The notes under the pieces: generated by a model
Told to the model about the DNA's origin: nothing
What the model saw: only the letters and a program-made list of their open reading frames with translations
Databases searched by the model: none
Part shown: positions 8,823-20,322 of the stretch, piece after piece
Position numbering within the stretch: the stretch's first letter is position 1
Layout of the letters: every line of letters begins with the position of its first letter
Position numbers and translations under genes: made by a program
Source: Ornithinibacillus contaminans
GTDB lineage: Bacteria; Bacillota; Bacilli; Bacillales; Amphibacillaceae
Direction: 5' to 3'
Length of the DNA: 64,000 nucleotides
Assembly: GCF_001038425.2 (NCBI RefSeq)
Contig: NZ_LDPV02000044.1
Span: forward strand, 23,594-87,593

Positions 8823-9392
8823 TTAATCAGTGGTACTAAGTAATTGGTTAATAACCGCTGGATAAAGGACATGCTCGACCTTTTGGATCCGTGCTTTCAA
8901 CGTTTCTTCCGTATCATCGGGAAGAACGTCAATCTGCTCTTGGGCTATGATTGGGCCAGTATCGACTCCTTCATCAATAAAATGAACTGTAACACCTGTA
9001 ACAGCAGCTCCAGCGCGGTAAGCCTGGCCAATCGCATCTTTTCCCGGGAATGCTGGTAATAAGGACGGATGAATATTAACAATTTTTCCCTCGTAGGCTT
9101 CTAGCAACGTTTTCCCAACAATTCGCATATAACCCGCTAAAAATATCCATTCGATTTCTGCGGCTTGCAACATGCGAAGTATTTCTTGCTCATATGCTTC
9201 CTTTGAATCAAAGGATTTCGGATTTAAAACAAACGTTTGTACATTACATCGAGATGCCTTCTCTATCACACGAGCACCTGGCTTATCACAGATTAATAGC
9301 ACAACCTCACAGGCGAGATCATCACATTTCATGATCGTTTCAAAATTACTACCAGTGCCCGATGCAAATACGGCTGCTTTCACTTTACTCAT
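8823..9392 (-). CDS. purN: Phosphoribosylglycinamide formyltransferase (GAR transformylase)
   Basis: PurN transfers a formyl group from 10-formyl-THF to GAR, the third step of purine synthesis. The 189-residue protein starts [20 protein letters not shown], with the phosphate-binding GTGSNF loop. It contains [21 protein letters not shown] (catalytic Asn-His region) and [19 protein letters not shown] (catalytic Asp), both characteristic of the family. The ATG at 9392 overlaps the purM stop by eight bases (ATGAGTAA), implying coupled translation, since the nearest AAGGGG is rather far upstream. A repeat array lies immediately downstream. Confidence 0.96.
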   Translation of the reverse strand: MSKVKAAVFASGTGSNFETIMKCDDLACEVVLLICDKPGARVIEKASRCNVQTFVLNPKSFDSKEAYEQEILRMLQAAEIEWIFLAGYMRIVGKTLLEAYEGKIVNIHPSLLPAFPGKDAIGQAYRAGAAVTGVTVHFIDEGVDTGPIIAQEQIDVLPDDTEETLKARIQKVEHVLYPAVINQLLSTTD

Positions 9393-10407
9393 AACGCAAA
9401 TGTACCCCTTCATCACCGACAACACGACCGATTATCGAAGCCTTTTCTCCTACTTCTTCTAATACTTCTAGCGCTGACGCAGCGTCCTTATTTGAAACGA
9501 CAATTGCCATCCCAATTCCCATGTTAAAAACACCAAACATCTCCTCGAAGGAAAGTTCGCCCTGTGCTTGTAAAAATGGAAAGATTTCTGGGATGTCCCA
9601 GCTCGTAGTAGAAACGGCTACCCCTAATCCATCTGGTAGCATTCTCGGTAAATTTTCATAGAACCCACCACCAGTAATGTGGGAAATTCCTTTCACATTG
9701 ACCTGTTCCATTAATCGCTTCACCTGTTTGGCATAAATGCGTGTTGGCTCAAGCAACCATTCACCTAATGGCTTAGATAACCCTTCTGGAATAGACGTAA
9801 CATCCATGCCTTCCACTAGCTTCCGAACTAATGAATACCCATTGGAATGAATGCCACTTGAAGGAAGGCCAATCACCACATCTCCAGCATCGATAGAATC
9901 CCCCGTAACCAATTTTTCTTTCTCAGCGATGCCAACAACAAAACCAGCTAGGTCATATTCATTTTCCCCGTACATACCCGGCATTTCAGCAGTTTCCCCA
10001 CCAATTAACGCAGCACCAGCAACTCTACAACCTTCTGCAATCCCAGCAACAATTTGTTCAATTTGTGCTGGATCATTTTTCCCGCAGGCAATATAGTCTA
10101 GGAAAAAGAGGGCCTGAGCTCCTTGGGCGACAATGTCATTAACACACATGGCAACTAGATCGATGCCTACTGTGTCATGCTTATCCAGTTGAAACGCAAG
10201 CTTTAATTTCGTGCCAACACCATCTGTTCCGGAAACCAATACTGGCTCTTTATAATTCAACGAAGTAAGCTCAAACAATCCTGCGAATGCACCAATCCCT
10301 CCAAGCACTTCTGGTCTGGTTGTCTTTGCGATATGTTTTTTCATTCGTTCAACCGCTTCATAACCCGCTTCTACATCAACACCTGCAGCTTTATATACGT
10401 TCGACAC
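9385..10407 (-). CDS. purM: Phosphoribosylformylglycinamidine cyclo-ligase (AIR synthetase)
   Basis: PurM closes the imidazole ring, turning FGAM into AIR with ATP (step five). The 340-residue protein belongs to the PurM/PurL/ThiL ATP-binding superfamily. Visible features are [21 protein letters not shown] at the N-terminus, [38 protein letters not shown] and [17 protein letters not shown]. It starts at ATG 10407 behind GAGGGGTGTCC. It lies between purF (18 bp) and purN (8-bp overlap). Confidence 0.97.
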   Translation of the reverse strand: MSNVYKAAGVDVEAGYEAVERMKKHIAKTTRPEVLGGIGAFAGLFELTSLNYKEPVLVSGTDGVGTKLKLAFQLDKHDTVGIDLVAMCVNDIVAQGAQALFFLDYIACGKNDPAQIEQIVAGIAEGCRVAGAALIGGETAEMPGMYGENEYDLAGFVVGIAEKEKLVTGDSIDAGDVVIGLPSSGIHSNGYSLVRKLVEGMDVTSIPEGLSKPLGEWLLEPTRIYAKQVKRLMEQVNVKGISHITGGGFYENLPRMLPDGLGVAVSTTSWDIPEIFPFLQAQGELSFEEMFGVFNMGIGMAIVVSNKDAASALEVLEEVGEKASIIGRVVGDEGVHLRYE

Positions 10408-10425
10408 ATGGACACCCCTCTTCGG

Positions 10426-11835
10426 TTAGCATTTCGTATAGGATATTTCTAATTGCCCTTTTTCTGATACTGGATAATTCCCTGTCATACACGCCATACA
10501 AACACCTTGATTGATTGAATCCTCTGTGACAATGGCATTCTCCAATCCATCCGTTGATAAATATGCCAGACTATCAGCACCAATCATGTCACACATTTCT
10601 TGAATCGAGTAATTGGCAGCGATTAGTTCGTCCTTTGTGGACATATCAATCCCGTAAAAACACGGATCTGTAATTGCTGGAGAAGCAATTCGAACGTGAA
10701 CCTCTTTTGCCCCAGCATCTTTTAACATCCGAACAATCCGCTTACACGTCGTACCACGAACAATGGAGTCATCAATCATAATGACACGCTTGCCTTCAAC
10801 AATCCCCCGTACTGGTGATAGCTTCATTTTCACACCCAACTCACGTAACTCTTGAGATGGTTGAATAAACGTTCTACCAGTATAACGATTTTTAATAAGT
10901 CCAATTTCATACGGGATTCCTGTTTGTTCCGCATAGCCGATTGCTGCTGAAATACTAGAATCCGGAACACCGGTGACAACATCCGCTTCAACTGGTGATT
11001 CCTTCGCTAGCTCGATCCCCATCCGCTTCCGTGAAGCATGAACATTCACATGATTCAAATCACTGTCTGGACGAGAGAAATAAACATATTCCATCGCACA
11101 TAGAGCACGTTTTTCTTGTGCGTCAAATCGTGTACTTTCCATTCCTTTATCTGAAATAGTTAATAGTTCACCAGGTAATACTTCGCGCTCATAGGTTGCA
11201 CCAATTATATCGAACGCACATGTCTCCGATGCAACCACATAGGCATCGCCTAACCTGCCAATTGATAATGGTCGTAACCCTCGTGGATCAAGGGCAACAT
11301 GCATTTTATCTTCTTTTAAAATAATGAAGGCATATGCACCGACCAGTTGACGCAAAGCATCCTTTAGCCCTTCTAAGGACTCTAATGATCCATTACGTTT
11401 AATTAAGTGTGCGAGCACCTCTGTATCAGAAGAGGTCTGTAAAATACTCCCCGCTTCCTCTAACTCCCCGCGTAGTTTATAGGCATTCATGATGTTACCA
11501 TTATGAGCTAGCGCCATACTACCGAGCTGCGAGCGAAAAAGTAATGGCTGTACATTATCGATTGTTCGTTCTCCTTGTGTTGCGTAGCGTGTATGCCCAA
11601 TTGCCGCATGCCCACTTAGCTTCGAGAAATCCACTCGTTTAAACACATCATTTACCAGACCTTGGCCTTTATGAAGCTTTAGCTCATGACCATCTGTCGT
11701 CACAACACCTGCTCCCTCTTGTCCACGGTGCTGTAAGGCATGCAAGCCATAATACGTTAATTCGGCTGCTTTCTCATGACCCCAAATTCCAAAGACACCA
11801 CATTCTTCATTCAAGCCTCTTATTTCAGCAAGCAT
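10426..11835 (-). CDS. purF: Glutamine PRPP amidotransferase
   Basis: PurF makes phosphoribosylamine from PRPP and glutamine, the committed first step. The start at ATG 11835 gives an 11-residue propeptide [11 protein letters not shown] before CGVFGIWGH, whose cysteine becomes the N-terminal nucleophile after processing, as in the B. subtilis enzyme. The glutaminase domain continues with [10 protein letters not shown]. The C-terminal phosphoribosyltransferase domain has [18 protein letters not shown] (PRPP loop). Cysteines at [18 protein letters not shown] and VCMACMTG correspond to the [4Fe-4S] ligands of the Bacillus-type enzyme. It overlaps the end of purL by 16 bp. Confidence 0.97.
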   Translation of the reverse strand: MLAEIRGLNEECGVFGIWGHEKAAELTYYGLHALQHRGQEGAGVVTTDGHELKLHKGQGLVNDVFKRVDFSKLSGHAAIGHTRYATQGERTIDNVQPLLFRSQLGSMALAHNGNIMNAYKLRGELEEAGSILQTSSDTEVLAHLIKRNGSLESLEGLKDALRQLVGAYAFIILKEDKMHVALDPRGLRPLSIGRLGDAYVVASETCAFDIIGATYEREVLPGELLTISDKGMESTRFDAQEKRALCAMEYVYFSRPDSDLNHVNVHASRKRMGIELAKESPVEADVVTGVPDSSISAAIGYAEQTGIPYEIGLIKNRYTGRTFIQPSQELRELGVKMKLSPVRGIVEGKRVIMIDDSIVRGTTCKRIVRMLKDAGAKEVHVRIASPAITDPCFYGIDMSTKDELIAANYSIQEMCDMIGADSLAYLSTDGLENAIVTEDSINQGVCMACMTGNYPVSEKGQLEISYTKC

Positions 11836-14039
11836 GGGATTGCCCCTCTCCAAAGGTTGCATAGCTCTTCTACTTCTTCACTTAAAATAACCGTTTCCTC
11901 ATTATGAACCGTGAGATAGCCATCAGCTGTGACTGTACCAATTTCAATGGCATCTTCTACTAAAAATTCAAATGCTTCCTTATGCGCTTCCTTTACACTA
12001 ACAAGAAAGCGTGATTGTGTCTCACTGAATAATGCTACGGTTGGATCCGCCGCTATGTTAATATCAGCACCTAAAAACGTATCCGTAAACAAGCTTTCTG
12101 CTAACGCCACACCTAATCCACCTTCTGCAAGATCATGTGCCGACGTAACCATTCCTTGTTGAATCGCGGTTAATAGCTGCGATTGTCTTGTTGCCTCAAC
12201 ATGCAAATCAATTTCCGGAGCTTTTCCTTGGTAGATTCCTTCTAATAGATTTTGCAGCTCACTTCCACCGAATTCAGCTTTTGCTTCACCAATCACATAA
12301 ATGACATCACCCGCTGCTTGGAAATGACTTGGGGTAATATGATCTAGCGACTCATGCAAACCAACCATCCCAACAATCGGCGTTGGAAAAATTGCTTTCC
12401 CTTTTGATTGGTTGTATAAGGAAACATTCCCACTAATAACAGGAGTCCCAAGTGCATCACATGCTTCACTCATACCTTCCACGCTTTTCTCCATTTGCCA
12501 AAACACTTCTGGATTTGTTGGATTTCCATAGTTGAGACCATCGGTTAATCCAAGTGGTCTCGCTCCTGAACAAACAATATTACGAGCCGCTTCAGCCACC
12601 GCAATTTTTCCACCAGTCTCTGGATCTAAATAAATATAGCGAGAATTACAGTCTGTTGTTATTGCTAATGCTTTATTTGTCCCTTTAATTCGTACGACAG
12701 CTGCATCGGAGCCTGGTGCAACGACCGTATTGGTTTGTACCATCGAATCGTACTGATCATACACCCATTCCTTACTGGCAATGGTTGGCTGCTGTAATAA
12801 TTGTTTTAATACAGCACGATGGTCCTTGACTACAGGTATTGTATTGCCAATCTTCTGAAATTCTTGGTAATACGTCGCCTCTTGAGCTGGTAAATGATAG
12901 ACAGGCGCTTCCTCTGCTAATGCATCCACCGGAATCTCTGCTTGAATTTCACCATGCTGTTTAATACGGAAAACTTTTTCCTTTATAACATGACCTACTG
13001 CAATTGCACGAAGGCCATAGCGTTCAAATACATCAATGATTTCTTGCTCTCTACCTTTCTTCACCACCAACAGCATTCGCTCCTGGGATTCAGAAAGCAT
13101 TAATTCATACGCATTCATATGTTGTTCACGCTGTGGAACAAGGTCTAAATCCATTTCCATTCCTGTTCCAGCTTTACTTGCCATTTCACTTGCAGATGAT
13201 GTCAGACCTGCTGCACCCATATCCTGCATACCAACTAGTGCATCCGAATGAATCACTTCTAAACTAGCTTCAATAAGCAGCTTCTCCATAAACGGATCGC
13301 CTACCTGTACTGCCGGACGGTCTTTTGCTGCATCCTCTGCTAAATCATCTGACGCGAAGGTTGCACCATGAATCCCATCACGACCTGTTGGTGCTCCAGC
13401 ATATAACACCGTATTCCCAATACCAGCAGCAATTCCTTTTTGAATATCAGCATGATCAATTAAGCCAATACACATCGCATTGACTAGTGGATTATCCTCA
13501 TACGAATCGTCAAATTGAACCTCGCCACCAACAGTCGGAATCCCAACACAATTTCCATAGCCAGCAATTCCGCTGACTACCTCTGAAAATAAGTATTTCA
13601 CCCGATCCGTCGTCAAATTACCAAATCGTAACGAGTTCATCAAAGCAATTGGACGAGCCCCCATTGAAAAGACATCCCGAATTATCCCACCAACACCAGT
13701 TGCCGCCCCTTGGTATGGCTCAACAGCAGATGGATGGTTATGACTCTCAATCTTGAAAACAACTGCCTGGTTATCCCCAATATCGATAATCCCAGCACCC
13801 TCACCTGGCCCTTGCAATACATGGGGTGCTTTGGTCGGAAATTTTTTTAATAATGGTTTGGATGTTTTATAGCTACAATGCTCCGACCACATTACTGAAA
13901 AAATACCTGTCTCCGTAAAATTAGGACGACGACCAAGAATCTTCTTCACCATCTCAAATTCGTGATCACTTAACCCCATTCCTTGATAAAGCTTTTCTTG
14001 TTCAATTTGCTCTGGACTAATCTCATGCGTTTGCAACAT
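11820..14039 (-). CDS. purL: FGAM synthase, large subunit
   Basis: The large subunit of formylglycinamidine ribonucleotide synthase (step four), of the small-PurL type (739 aa) that works with separate PurQ and PurS. It shows [63 protein letters not shown], and two repeated PurM-like halves (second half [28 protein letters not shown]). It starts at ATG 14039 behind GGAGGGAGTCCCACT and overlaps purQ by 17 bp. Confidence 0.97.
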   Translation of the reverse strand: MLQTHEISPEQIEQEKLYQGMGLSDHEFEMVKKILGRRPNFTETGIFSVMWSEHCSYKTSKPLLKKFPTKAPHVLQGPGEGAGIIDIGDNQAVVFKIESHNHPSAVEPYQGAATGVGGIIRDVFSMGARPIALMNSLRFGNLTTDRVKYLFSEVVSGIAGYGNCVGIPTVGGEVQFDDSYEDNPLVNAMCIGLIDHADIQKGIAAGIGNTVLYAGAPTGRDGIHGATFASDDLAEDAAKDRPAVQVGDPFMEKLLIEASLEVIHSDALVGMQDMGAAGLTSSASEMASKAGTGMEMDLDLVPQREQHMNAYELMLSESQERMLLVVKKGREQEIIDVFERYGLRAIAVGHVIKEKVFRIKQHGEIQAEIPVDALAEEAPVYHLPAQEATYYQEFQKIGNTIPVVKDHRAVLKQLLQQPTIASKEWVYDQYDSMVQTNTVVAPGSDAAVVRIKGTNKALAITTDCNSRYIYLDPETGGKIAVAEAARNIVCSGARPLGLTDGLNYGNPTNPEVFWQMEKSVEGMSEACDALGTPVISGNVSLYNQSKGKAIFPTPIVGMVGLHESLDHITPSHFQAAGDVIYVIGEAKAEFGGSELQNLLEGIYQGKAPEIDLHVEATRQSQLLTAIQQGMVTSAHDLAEGGLGVALAESLFTDTFLGADINIAADPTVALFSETQSRFLVSVKEAHKEAFEFLVEDAIEIGTVTADGYLTVHNEETVILSEEVEELCNLWRGAIPCLLK

Positions 14040-14709
14040 AGTGGGACTCCCTCCAGTTTTGGACGATTGATTGAAACAGCTTTAGCCCATCCTCACTGCC
14101 AAGCAGCGCCTCAACGGCACGCTCTGGATGTGGCATCATACCGAGAACATTTCCCGCTTGATTGATGATTCCAGCAATATCAGCAACAGACCCATTTGGG
14201 TTGTTTTTATACGTAAATACGATTTGATTATTCGCTTTTAACGTTGCAAGTGTCTGTTCATCACAGAAATAATTTCCTTCCCCGTGAGCAATCGGAAACC
14301 GAACGATTTCATCTTTTTCATAGCCCCGTGTAAAAATCGTGTCATTATTTTCCACGATAAGTTCTTCTTGATGGCACATGAAAGCAAGCTTTTTATTACG
14401 CATCAGCGCACCAGGAAGTAAACCGGCTTCGGTTAGAATTTGAAATCCATTACAAACACCGAGCACTGGCTTTCCTTTTGCAGCATGTTCTTTTACTTGG
14501 TTCATCACATCTGACGTAGCTGCTACTGCCCCGGATCTGAGGTAATCCCCATAGGAGAAACCACCCGGAAGTAAGATTCCATCATAGTTTTCTAGTTTAC
14601 TATTTTGGTACCATACCAAATCTGCCTCTTCGCCAAGCACTTCATTAGCGGCATGATACATATCGCGATCACAGTTGGAGCCTGGAAAAACAATGACAGC
14701 AAACTTCAC
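14023..14709 (-). CDS. purQ: FGAM synthase, glutaminase subunit
   Basis: The class I glutamine amidotransferase subunit, supplying ammonia to PurL. The 228-residue protein starts [20 protein letters not shown]. It contains [39 protein letters not shown] (nucleophile Cys) and [10 protein letters not shown] (catalytic His/Glu). It starts with GTG at 14709, overlapping the purS stop by four bases (GTGA). It is coupled with purS and purL, the three-subunit complex. Confidence 0.97.
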   Translation of the reverse strand: MKFAVIVFPGSNCDRDMYHAANEVLGEEADLVWYQNSKLENYDGILLPGGFSYGDYLRSGAVAATSDVMNQVKEHAAKGKPVLGVCNGFQILTEAGLLPGALMRNKKLAFMCHQEELIVENNDTIFTRGYEKDEIVRFPIAHGEGNYFCDEQTLATLKANNQIVFTYKNNPNGSVADIAGIINQAGNVLGMMPHPERAVEALLGSEDGLKLFQSIVQNWRESHYVANA

Positions 14710-14957
14710 GAGCGAACAGCCCCCTCGAGTTCGAAGTGATAATCCTCGATTACTGGATTGGCAAGCAGTTTATCACACATTTCCTTCACACGAGTATCCA
14801 CGTCCGCACCATCTTCCACCTGCATTTCTATGTATTTCCCAACGCGTGCCTCTTGAACCTCTTTATACCCTAATGTGTTCAGTGATTCTTGGATAGCCTT
14901 CCCTTGTGGATCTAGCACACCTTGCTTCAATGTAATGTAAACTGTTACCTTTCTCAT
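14706..14957 (-). CDS. purS: FGAM synthase, PurS subunit
   Basis: The small (83 aa) PurS subunit that links PurL and PurQ and is needed for complex activity. It starts [26 protein letters not shown] and continues with [17 protein letters not shown] and [21 protein letters not shown], all standard for the family. It overlaps purC by four bases (ATGA) and purQ by four bases (GTGA). Confidence 0.96.
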   Translation of the reverse strand: MRKVTVYITLKQGVLDPQGKAIQESLNTLGYKEVQEARVGKYIEMQVEDGADVDTRVKEMCDKLLANPVIEDYHFELEGAVRS

Positions 14958-15667
14958 AATCTTGCCTCCAGTCGCTGTAGTATTTGTTCATAAACGCTTA
15001 TTAAATCACCAATATCCTGGCGAAAAACATCCTTATCCATTTTTTCCTCCGTCACCATATCCCATAGGCGACATGTATCCGGAGAAATTTCATCGGATAA
15101 GACAATACTTCCATCCGGCAATCTTCCAAACTCAAGCTTAAAATCTACTAATGCAAGATTTATAGATTGAAATAACTCACGTAGCACGGTATTAATTTCT
15201 AATGCCATTACTTTTAATTCACGTAATTCTTTGGCTGTACTATCTGTTAAAAGCAGAGCATGATCATCATTAATTAAAGGATCATCTAATGCATCATTTT
15301 TATAGAAAAGCTCCACAAGCGCTGGCTCAAATGGCGTCCTCTCCTTGAATCCAAGCCGCTTCGTAATACTTCCGGTTGCTACATTACGAACAACTACCTC
15401 TAGTGGAATAATCTCAGTTGCCCATACGAGCTGTTCCGTATCATTCAGCCTTTCCAAAAAGTGCGTGCGAATCCCTCGCTCATGTAAATAAGGAAAGATT
15501 AGGGAAGAAATTTCGTTATTTAATCTCCCCTTCCCAGTAAAGCTTGCCTTCTTCTTGCCGTTAAATGCAGTCGCATCATTTTTATAGGACAAAATGAGTT
15601 GCTCTGAATTGCTAGCTGAACGATAAACCTTCTTAGCCTTTCCTTCATATAAAAGCTCTGCCTTCAC
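14954..15667 (-). CDS. purC: SAICAR synthetase
   Basis: PurC condenses CAIR with aspartate using ATP. The protein of about 237-240 residues has LLYEGKAKKVYRS, TAFNGKKKASFTGKGRLNNEISSLIF, PLEVVVRNVATGSITKRLG (SAICAR synthetase signature region), VDFKLEFGRL and SDEISPDTCRLWD. Two GTG starts compete: 15676, matching the B. subtilis N-terminus by length, and 15667, six bases after GAGGTG. I use 15667 because the Shine-Dalgarno would overlap the other start. It lies directly after the purB stop. Confidence 0.95.
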   Translation of the reverse strand: MKAELLYEGKAKKVYRSASNSEQLILSYKNDATAFNGKKKASFTGKGRLNNEISSLIFPYLHERGIRTHFLERLNDTEQLVWATEIIPLEVVVRNVATGSITKRLGFKERTPFEPALVELFYKNDALDDPLINDDHALLLTDSTAKELRELKVMALEINTVLRELFQSINLALVDFKLEFGRLPDGSIVLSDEISPDTCRLWDMVTEEKMDKDVFRQDIGDLISVYEQILQRLEARL

Positions 15668-15677
15668 GTTAGTCACC

Positions 15678-16973
15678 TCAGTTTAAGCCGATGCGATCAA
15701 AGATAACATCAACATTTTTTAAATGATATGTGTAATCAAAGCATTCCTCAATTTCCGCTTCTGTAAGTAATGACGTTATTCTGTTTTCTTGTGAGACAAG
15801 CTCCTTGAAATGTACTTCAGTTTCCCATGCTTCCATCGCCTTAGGCTGGACAATATCATATGCTTCCTCACGCGCCATTCCTTTATCAATAAGGGCTAAA
15901 AGCACACGTTGTGAGAAGATAACACCATGTGTCTTATCAATATTTCGTTTCATATTTTCTGGGAAGACCGTTAAGTTTTTCACGATATTCCCAAATCGAT
16001 TTAACATGTAGTTAAGGGCAATCGTTGCATCCGGTAAAATCACACGCTCAGCTGATGAATGGGAAATATCACGCTCATGCCATAGGGCTACATTTTCATA
16101 AGCAGTCAGCATATAACCACGAATGACTCTTGCCATACCAGTCATGTTTTCGGAACCAATTGGGTTACGTTTATGCGGCATTGCCGAAGAGCCCTTTTGA
16201 CCTTTTGCGAAAAATTCTTCCACTTCACGTGTCTCTGTCTTTTGCAGACCACGAATTTCAGTAGCGATTTTTTCAATGGATGTTGCAACTAATGCAAGTG
16301 TGGAAATATACGCTGCATGACGATCACGCTGTAAGGTTTGTGTAGAGACTGGTGCTGCTGATAGTCCTAATTTTTCACAAACATATTGCTCCACAAATGG
16401 GTCGATATTCGCATACGTACCAACCGCACCAGATAATTTGCCAACCTCAATCATTTTTGCGGCTAGTTCAAAACGCTCTAGATTACGTTTCATTTCTTCA
16501 TAATAAAGTGCTAGCTTTAGTCCAAACGTAGTTGGTTCGGCATGAACCCCATGTGTTCTCCCCATCATGACGGTATGCTTATGCTCGATTGCTTTGTTCT
16601 TTAAAATCTCAATGAAGTTGTTGATGTCTTTACGGATGATTTCATTTGCTTGCTTTAACAAATACGATAGCGCAGTATCCACCACATCGGTTGAGGTTAA
16701 TCCGTAATGCACCCATTTTCGCTCTTCGCCGAGTGTTTCTGAAACGGCACGAGTAAATGCAACTACATCATGTCTCGTTTCCTTTTCAATTTCATAAATA
16801 CGTTCAATATCAAATGAAGCATTAGCACGAAGCTTTTTCACATCTTCTTTCGGAATAATGCCAAGCTCACTCCATGCTTCACATGCTAAAATTTCTACTT
16901 CTAGCCATGCTTTAAATTTGTTTTCCTCTGTCCAAATCTTGCCCATTTCTTCTCTGGTGTAACGTTCAATCAT
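15678..16973 (-). CDS. purB: Adenylosuccinate lyase
   Basis: PurB cleaves both SAICAR to AICAR and adenylosuccinate to AMP, so it acts in IMP and AMP synthesis. The 431-residue protein is a member of the fumarase/aspartase superfamily. It shows [24 protein letters not shown] text ([15 protein letters not shown]), [16 protein letters not shown] and the signature [16 protein letters not shown]. The start is ATG 16973 behind GGAGGCAAAACA, overlapping the purK stop by four bases. Confidence 0.98.
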   Translation of the reverse strand: MIERYTREEMGKIWTEENKFKAWLEVEILACEAWSELGIIPKEDVKKLRANASFDIERIYEIEKETRHDVVAFTRAVSETLGEERKWVHYGLTSTDVVDTALSYLLKQANEIIRKDINNFIEILKNKAIEHKHTVMMGRTHGVHAEPTTFGLKLALYYEEMKRNLERFELAAKMIEVGKLSGAVGTYANIDPFVEQYVCEKLGLSAAPVSTQTLQRDRHAAYISTLALVATSIEKIATEIRGLQKTETREVEEFFAKGQKGSSAMPHKRNPIGSENMTGMARVIRGYMLTAYENVALWHERDISHSSAERVILPDATIALNYMLNRFGNIVKNLTVFPENMKRNIDKTHGVIFSQRVLLALIDKGMAREEAYDIVQPKAMEAWETEVHFKELVSQENRITSLLTEAEIEECFDYTYHLKNVDVIFDRIGLN

Positions 16974-18091
16974 TGTTTTGCCTCCTCAAGCTTTTCAAGC
17001 TGTTCGTTGATGTTTTCTCCAATAAAGGTAATATGCCCCATTTTTCGTTTCGCTTTCGCCTCGACCTTTCCATATAAATGGACATAGCCTTGGTTCAGCT
17101 TAGGCATCGCCTGTTGAATTGCTTCTAAATCTTCCCCTAATATATTAATCATTCTCGCTGGTTTTATAAGCTCTACCGGCACAAGCGGCAGACCACAGAT
17201 TGCGCGGATATGCTGGGCAAATTGTGATATCGTGCATGCCTCAATTGTATAATGGCCAGAGTTATGTGGGCGTGGAGCCATTTCATTTACATAAAAGTCA
17301 TCCCCTGCAACAAACATTTCAATCGCAAAGGTGCCAACAATATTCATTTGATCTGCCAAAACAGTTGCTGCCTGATACGCTTTTTCCTGAATTCCACCTG
17401 CAATAGTCGCACGGACAGTCGTTTGATACAAAATATGGTCCTTATGTACATTTTCAGCAATTGGGAAAAATTCCATTTCTCCTATCGCTGTTCGCGTGAA
17501 AATCACCGAAATCTCCTTATCAAATGTGACCCAAGTCTCGATAATACAAGGTGCGTTCTTATCTGCAAATCGGATCGCAGCAGGAATGTCTGCTGCCGAT
17601 TCAAGCTTTAACTGACCCTTTCCATCATAACCACCACGGCAGGTTTTTATCACGACTGGAAGAGCCACATTTCGGAGTACATCCTCACACTGAGCACCAT
17701 CTCGTACGATGGAAAACGCTGGTACAGGTAGCCCTAAATCCTTCATGAGTTGTTTTTCTTTTGCACGATCTTGGGTAATCTCAAGCGCTTTTACACCTTG
17801 TGGTAATTTCCCATGGCTCTCAATATATTTCGCTGCTTCCACATCAACATTTTCAAATTCATAGGTTACAACATCACTTATTTCCGTTAATTCCTTTATC
17901 GCGGTTCTGTCGTCATAGGCTGCAATGATTTGCTTATCGGCCACTTGAGCTGTTGGGCAATTCGGTGTTGGATCTAATACAGCAACCTGATAGCCCATAT
18001 ATCGTGCAGCAATCGCCATCATCCTACCAAGCTGACCACCACCAATGATACCGATTGTTTGCGGGGGTAGAATGCTACTATTCTTCTGCAA
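16970..18091 (-). CDS. purK: N5-carboxyaminoimidazole ribonucleotide synthase
   Basis: PurK carboxylates AIR to N5-CAIR with ATP and bicarbonate. It is an ATP-grasp enzyme of 373 aa: [25 protein letters not shown] at the N-terminus, [14 protein letters not shown] (glycine-rich ATP loop), [18 protein letters not shown] (family signature). It starts with TTG at 18091, behind GAGG, inside the last codons of purE (14-bp overlap). The N5-CAIR product is used by PurE. Confidence 0.97.
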   Translation of the reverse strand: MQKNSSILPPQTIGIIGGGQLGRMMAIAARYMGYQVAVLDPTPNCPTAQVADKQIIAAYDDRTAIKELTEISDVVTYEFENVDVEAAKYIESHGKLPQGVKALEITQDRAKEKQLMKDLGLPVPAFSIVRDGAQCEDVLRNVALPVVIKTCRGGYDGKGQLKLESAADIPAAIRFADKNAPCIIETWVTFDKEISVIFTRTAIGEMEFFPIAENVHKDHILYQTTVRATIAGGIQEKAYQAATVLADQMNIVGTFAIEMFVAGDDFYVNEMAPRPHNSGHYTIEACTISQFAQHIRAICGLPLVPVELIKPARMINILGEDLEAIQQAMPKLNQGYVHLYGKVEAKAKRKMGHITFIGENINEQLEKLEEAKQ

Positions 18092-18569
18092 GGTCTTCCC
18101 TCATTTCCGCCACTTTTGCTTGCATCTCCTTTCGATAGTTTGCTAGTTTAATCGCAACGTCTTCATCAAAAGCACCAAGAATCTGTGCTGCTAGGATGCC
18201 TGCATTTATTGCGCCAGCTTTTCCGATGGCAACAGTTGCCGTTGGAACACCACCTGGCATTTGTACAATAGAAAGAAGTGAATCAAGTCCATTTAATGCT
18301 TTACTTTGAATTGGCACGCCAATGACAGGAAGTGTTGTCTGCGATGCTACCATTCCTGGCAAATGTGCCGCGCCGCCAGCGCCTGCGATAATTACCTTTA
18401 ATCCTCGCTCACGTGCGGTCTTTGCATAGTCAAACATGATATCCGGCGTTCGATGAGCGGAAATTACATCTTTTTCATACGGTACTTGGAGCTCATCTAA
18501 TAGCTGACAAGTATGCATCATTGTTTCCCAGTCTGATAGGCTTCCCATAATAACCCCAACAGTTGCCAT
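18078..18569 (-). CDS. purE: N5-carboxyaminoimidazole ribonucleotide mutase
   Basis: PurE (class I) moves the carboxyl group of N5-CAIR to give CAIR. The 163-residue protein has [46 protein letters not shown] and [36 protein letters not shown], covering the active-site Ser, His and flexible loop. It is the first gene of the pur operon. Its leader carries PurR boxes, a sigma-A promoter, a guanine-class riboswitch and an intrinsic terminator. Confidence 0.98.
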   Translation of the reverse strand: MATVGVIMGSLSDWETMMHTCQLLDELQVPYEKDVISAHRTPDIMFDYAKTARERGLKVIIAGAGGAAHLPGMVASQTTLPVIGVPIQSKALNGLDSLLSIVQMPGGVPTATVAIGKAGAINAGILAAQILGAFDEDVAIKLANYRKEMQAKVAEMREDLAEE

Positions 18570-18605
18570 ACGATCGTCTCCTCTATATAGAAAAAGTTTT
18601 CCATT

Positions 18606-18650
18606 AAAAAAGTCTATTCGTCTCCCTCATATGAGAGAAGATGAATAGAC
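18606..18650 (-). terminator. riboswitch-controlled terminator in the purE leader
   Basis: Minus strand GTCTATTC...GAATAGAC stem of about 15 pairs, loop around CATATGA, then six T. It lies about 50 nt after the aptamer and 37 bp before the purE start. The loop sequence CTCATATGAG can pair with the aptamer's P1 strand, which gives the expected competing structure. Confidence 0.8.
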
Positions 18651-18700
18651 AAAAAAGCAACCTAAAGTAACCATTGATATCCGATACAATGATTCATCCT

Positions 18701-18770
18701 CCCTCATAGTCCAGCATTTACGGTGCCAGGTAGAAACTCTTAAGCCATATCCCTAAGAATATATGAGGAA
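18701..18770 (-). ncRNA. guanine-class purine riboswitch (purE)
   Basis: On the minus strand: P1 CCTCATAT pairing with ATGAGG, L2 containing GATATGGC, J2/3 AGTTTCTACC, P3 with loop ACCGTAAA, and J3/1 GACTATG. The C in GACTATG (position 74 in the xpt numbering) marks guanine/hypoxanthine rather than adenine specificity. Ligand binding should favour the terminator at 18606-18650 and shut off the whole pur operon. Confidence 0.93.
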
Positions 18771-18791
18771 TCGTTTTGAATTGTCGCCTTT

Positions 18792-18820
18792 AGAATAACA
18801 AAACAATCTGGTGAAGTCAA
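18792..18820 (-). promoter_or_regulatory. sigma-A promoter of the pur operon
   Basis: Minus strand TTGACT - 17 bp - TATTCT, with the riboswitch starting about 22 bp after the -10. Confidence 0.8.
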
Positions 18821-18823
18821 CTA

Positions 18824-18867
18824 ATTGTCGAACGTTTTAATTTTATAATATGTTAATGTTCGGTTTT
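18824..18867. promoter_or_regulatory. PurR box pair upstream of purE
   Basis: On the minus strand AAAACCGAACATT (plus 18855-18867) matches the PurBox consensus AWWWCCGAACWWT fully. The inverted partner, ATTGTCGAACGTT at 18824-18836, is weaker, as is usual for the second box. The pair spans 44 bp and abuts the -35. PurR represses in B. subtilis when PRPP is low. Confidence 0.85.
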
Positions 18868-18919
18868 TACTGCGATCGTTGCACTTCCATCCTGTTATTT
18901 CATTTTATTTTCTAGTAAT

Positions 18920-19507
18920 TTATTCTTGCGGTTCCTTTTCAGTTTCTTTTCCTGTCTTATGTCTCGGCTTCAATAAGGCACCTTTTCGTACATGTTTCAC
19001 CCAAAATCCGCCATAGATTTGTTTCGGTTCATAGGAAATAATAAATGCTTTTGGATCAATTGTTTTTATTTCTTCATAAAGTTTCAATTCATATTTTCTC
19101 GGTGTTAGGATTTGCATTGATAAACGATCTCCGTCCATACCATAAGCAGACCAACTCGTCACACCATACCCCTTTTCCCTGAGCCTTCTCGTAAAGTTAA
19201 GATCCGGATTTCCTGACACCACATTAACTGTAATGTAACCAAGTGCCAATTTTTCCTCAATAATAGACCCAATCACAACCCCGATTCCATACCCGAGCGC
19301 ATATGCAATTACATTTTGAATTTCATTTAAATTATCGAGGACGAGCCCTAAACCAAATATATACACCACGATTTCAAACATACTCACAAAAGCCGCAATA
19401 TACCGCCGACCTTTTAGTGTTAGAATCATTCGAATCGTGAACATAGATACATACACAACATTGATAATTAATATAATGGAAACCATTACGATAGCATTAT
19501 TAAGCAA
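18920..19507 (-). CDS. yebE: YebE, DUF2179/UPF0316 membrane protein
   Basis: A UPF0316 protein of 195 aa. The first 90 residues form three predicted membrane segments ([58 protein letters not shown]). A soluble C-terminal DUF2179 domain follows ([26 protein letters not shown]...) and a charged tail. The TTG at 19507 lies seven bases after AGGAGG. It is located between pbuG and purE, as in B. subtilis. A role in nucleotide-sensing membrane biology has been guessed for related domains, but I cannot support one here. Confidence 0.9.
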   Translation of the reverse strand: MLNNAIVMVSIILIINVVYVSMFTIRMILTLKGRRYIAAFVSMFEIVVYIFGLGLVLDNLNEIQNVIAYALGYGIGVVIGSIIEEKLALGYITVNVVSGNPDLNFTRRLREKGYGVTSWSAYGMDGDRLSMQILTPRKYELKLYEEIKTIDPKAFIISYEPKQIYGGFWVKHVRKGALLKPRHKTGKETEKEPQE

Positions 19508-19576
19508 AAAATAACCTCCTGCATGACTAACTTTTATAGATGCGTGTTCTAAATTTTTTATTCTGGGTTTGTGGTT

Positions 19577-19796
19577 CTGCTGATGTTACGGGATTCCTGC
19601 TGATATTTTGGAATATCTGCTGATGCTACGGGATTCCTGCTGATATTCTGGAATATCTGCTGATGCTACGGGATTCCTGCTGATATTCTGGAATATCTGC
19701 TGATGCTACGGGATTTCTGCTGATGTTACCGAATTCCTGCTGATACCCGCCCAGTTCCGCTGATATCGCAGGATTCCTCCTAATGCTCATCCACCA
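19577..19796 (+). repeat. 20-bp-period array B1, 11 units (CTGCTGAT head)
   Basis: CTGCTGAT recurs at 19577, 19597, 19617, 19637, 19657, 19677, 19697, 19717 and 19737, then degenerates at 19757 (CCGCTGAT) and 19777 (CTCCTAAT). All are exactly 20 bp apart. Tails alternate between GCTACGGGATTC and ATTCTGGAATAT, so the higher-order unit is 40 bp. It fills the divergent gap between yebE and hsp20. I see no coding potential, RNA hairpin or transposase. Confidence 0.9.
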
Positions 19797-19875
19797 GAAA
19801 ATCTGTTATACTCACCCATTTTTATCATTCGCATATAGTATCACTATCATACTTTGAAAAAACGAGGTGTTTCGT

Positions 19876-20310
19876 GTGGACCCATTTTCACAAATGACTG
19901 ATTGGAAGAAAAATATGGATCAATTTTTCGGCGAGCAATTTTGGGATCAATTTGAAGGGATCCTTAAACCAACCATTCCCCAAATTAATTTATATCAAAC
20001 TGACCATGAACTTCTATGCATTGTCAATGTCCCTGGATTAACAGATTTAAATAAAATTGATATTTATGCTGATTATGCATCATTAGAACTGCGTGGTGTA
20101 ATTGACATTAGCCATCAAGGTGGAACAGTTGTAAAGGAAGAAATTTTACAAGGTGTGTTCGAGCGGACTGTGCACCTCCCCTTCCCTGTTCGCCCTGATA
20201 AAATACAGGCAACCTATCGAAATGGTCTTGTCTACATTCAATTACATCGCTTGATCTCCGATAACAGTCGTAAAAGCCGCGTGCAGCTTGAATTAATTGA
20301 AGAAGAATAA
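19876..20310 (+). CDS. Small heat shock protein (Hsp20/alpha-crystallin)
   Basis: A small heat shock protein of about 144 residues, an ATP-independent holdase. The N-terminal MDPFSQMTDWKKNMDQFFGEQFWDQF is aromatic-rich, as in this family. The alpha-crystallin domain follows: PQINLYQTDHELLCIVNVPGLTDLNKIDIYADYASLELRG, then FERTVHLPFPVRPDKIQATYRNGLVYIQL, the conserved A-x-Y-x-N-G-L-V motif. The usual C-terminal I-x-I/V anchor is not obvious (the end is RVQLELIEEE). I start at GTG 19876, six bases after GAGGTG; an in-frame GTG at 19867 lies within that site. Related genes in bacilli occur as coat-associated paralogues such as cotM and yocM, so heat induction is not assured. Confidence 0.9.
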   Translation: MDPFSQMTDWKKNMDQFFGEQFWDQFEGILKPTIPQINLYQTDHELLCIVNVPGLTDLNKIDIYADYASLELRGVIDISHQGGTVVKEEILQGVFERTVHLPFPVRPDKIQATYRNGLVYIQLHRLISDNSRKSRVQLELIEEE

Positions 20311-20322
20311 ATTCAAGAAGCG

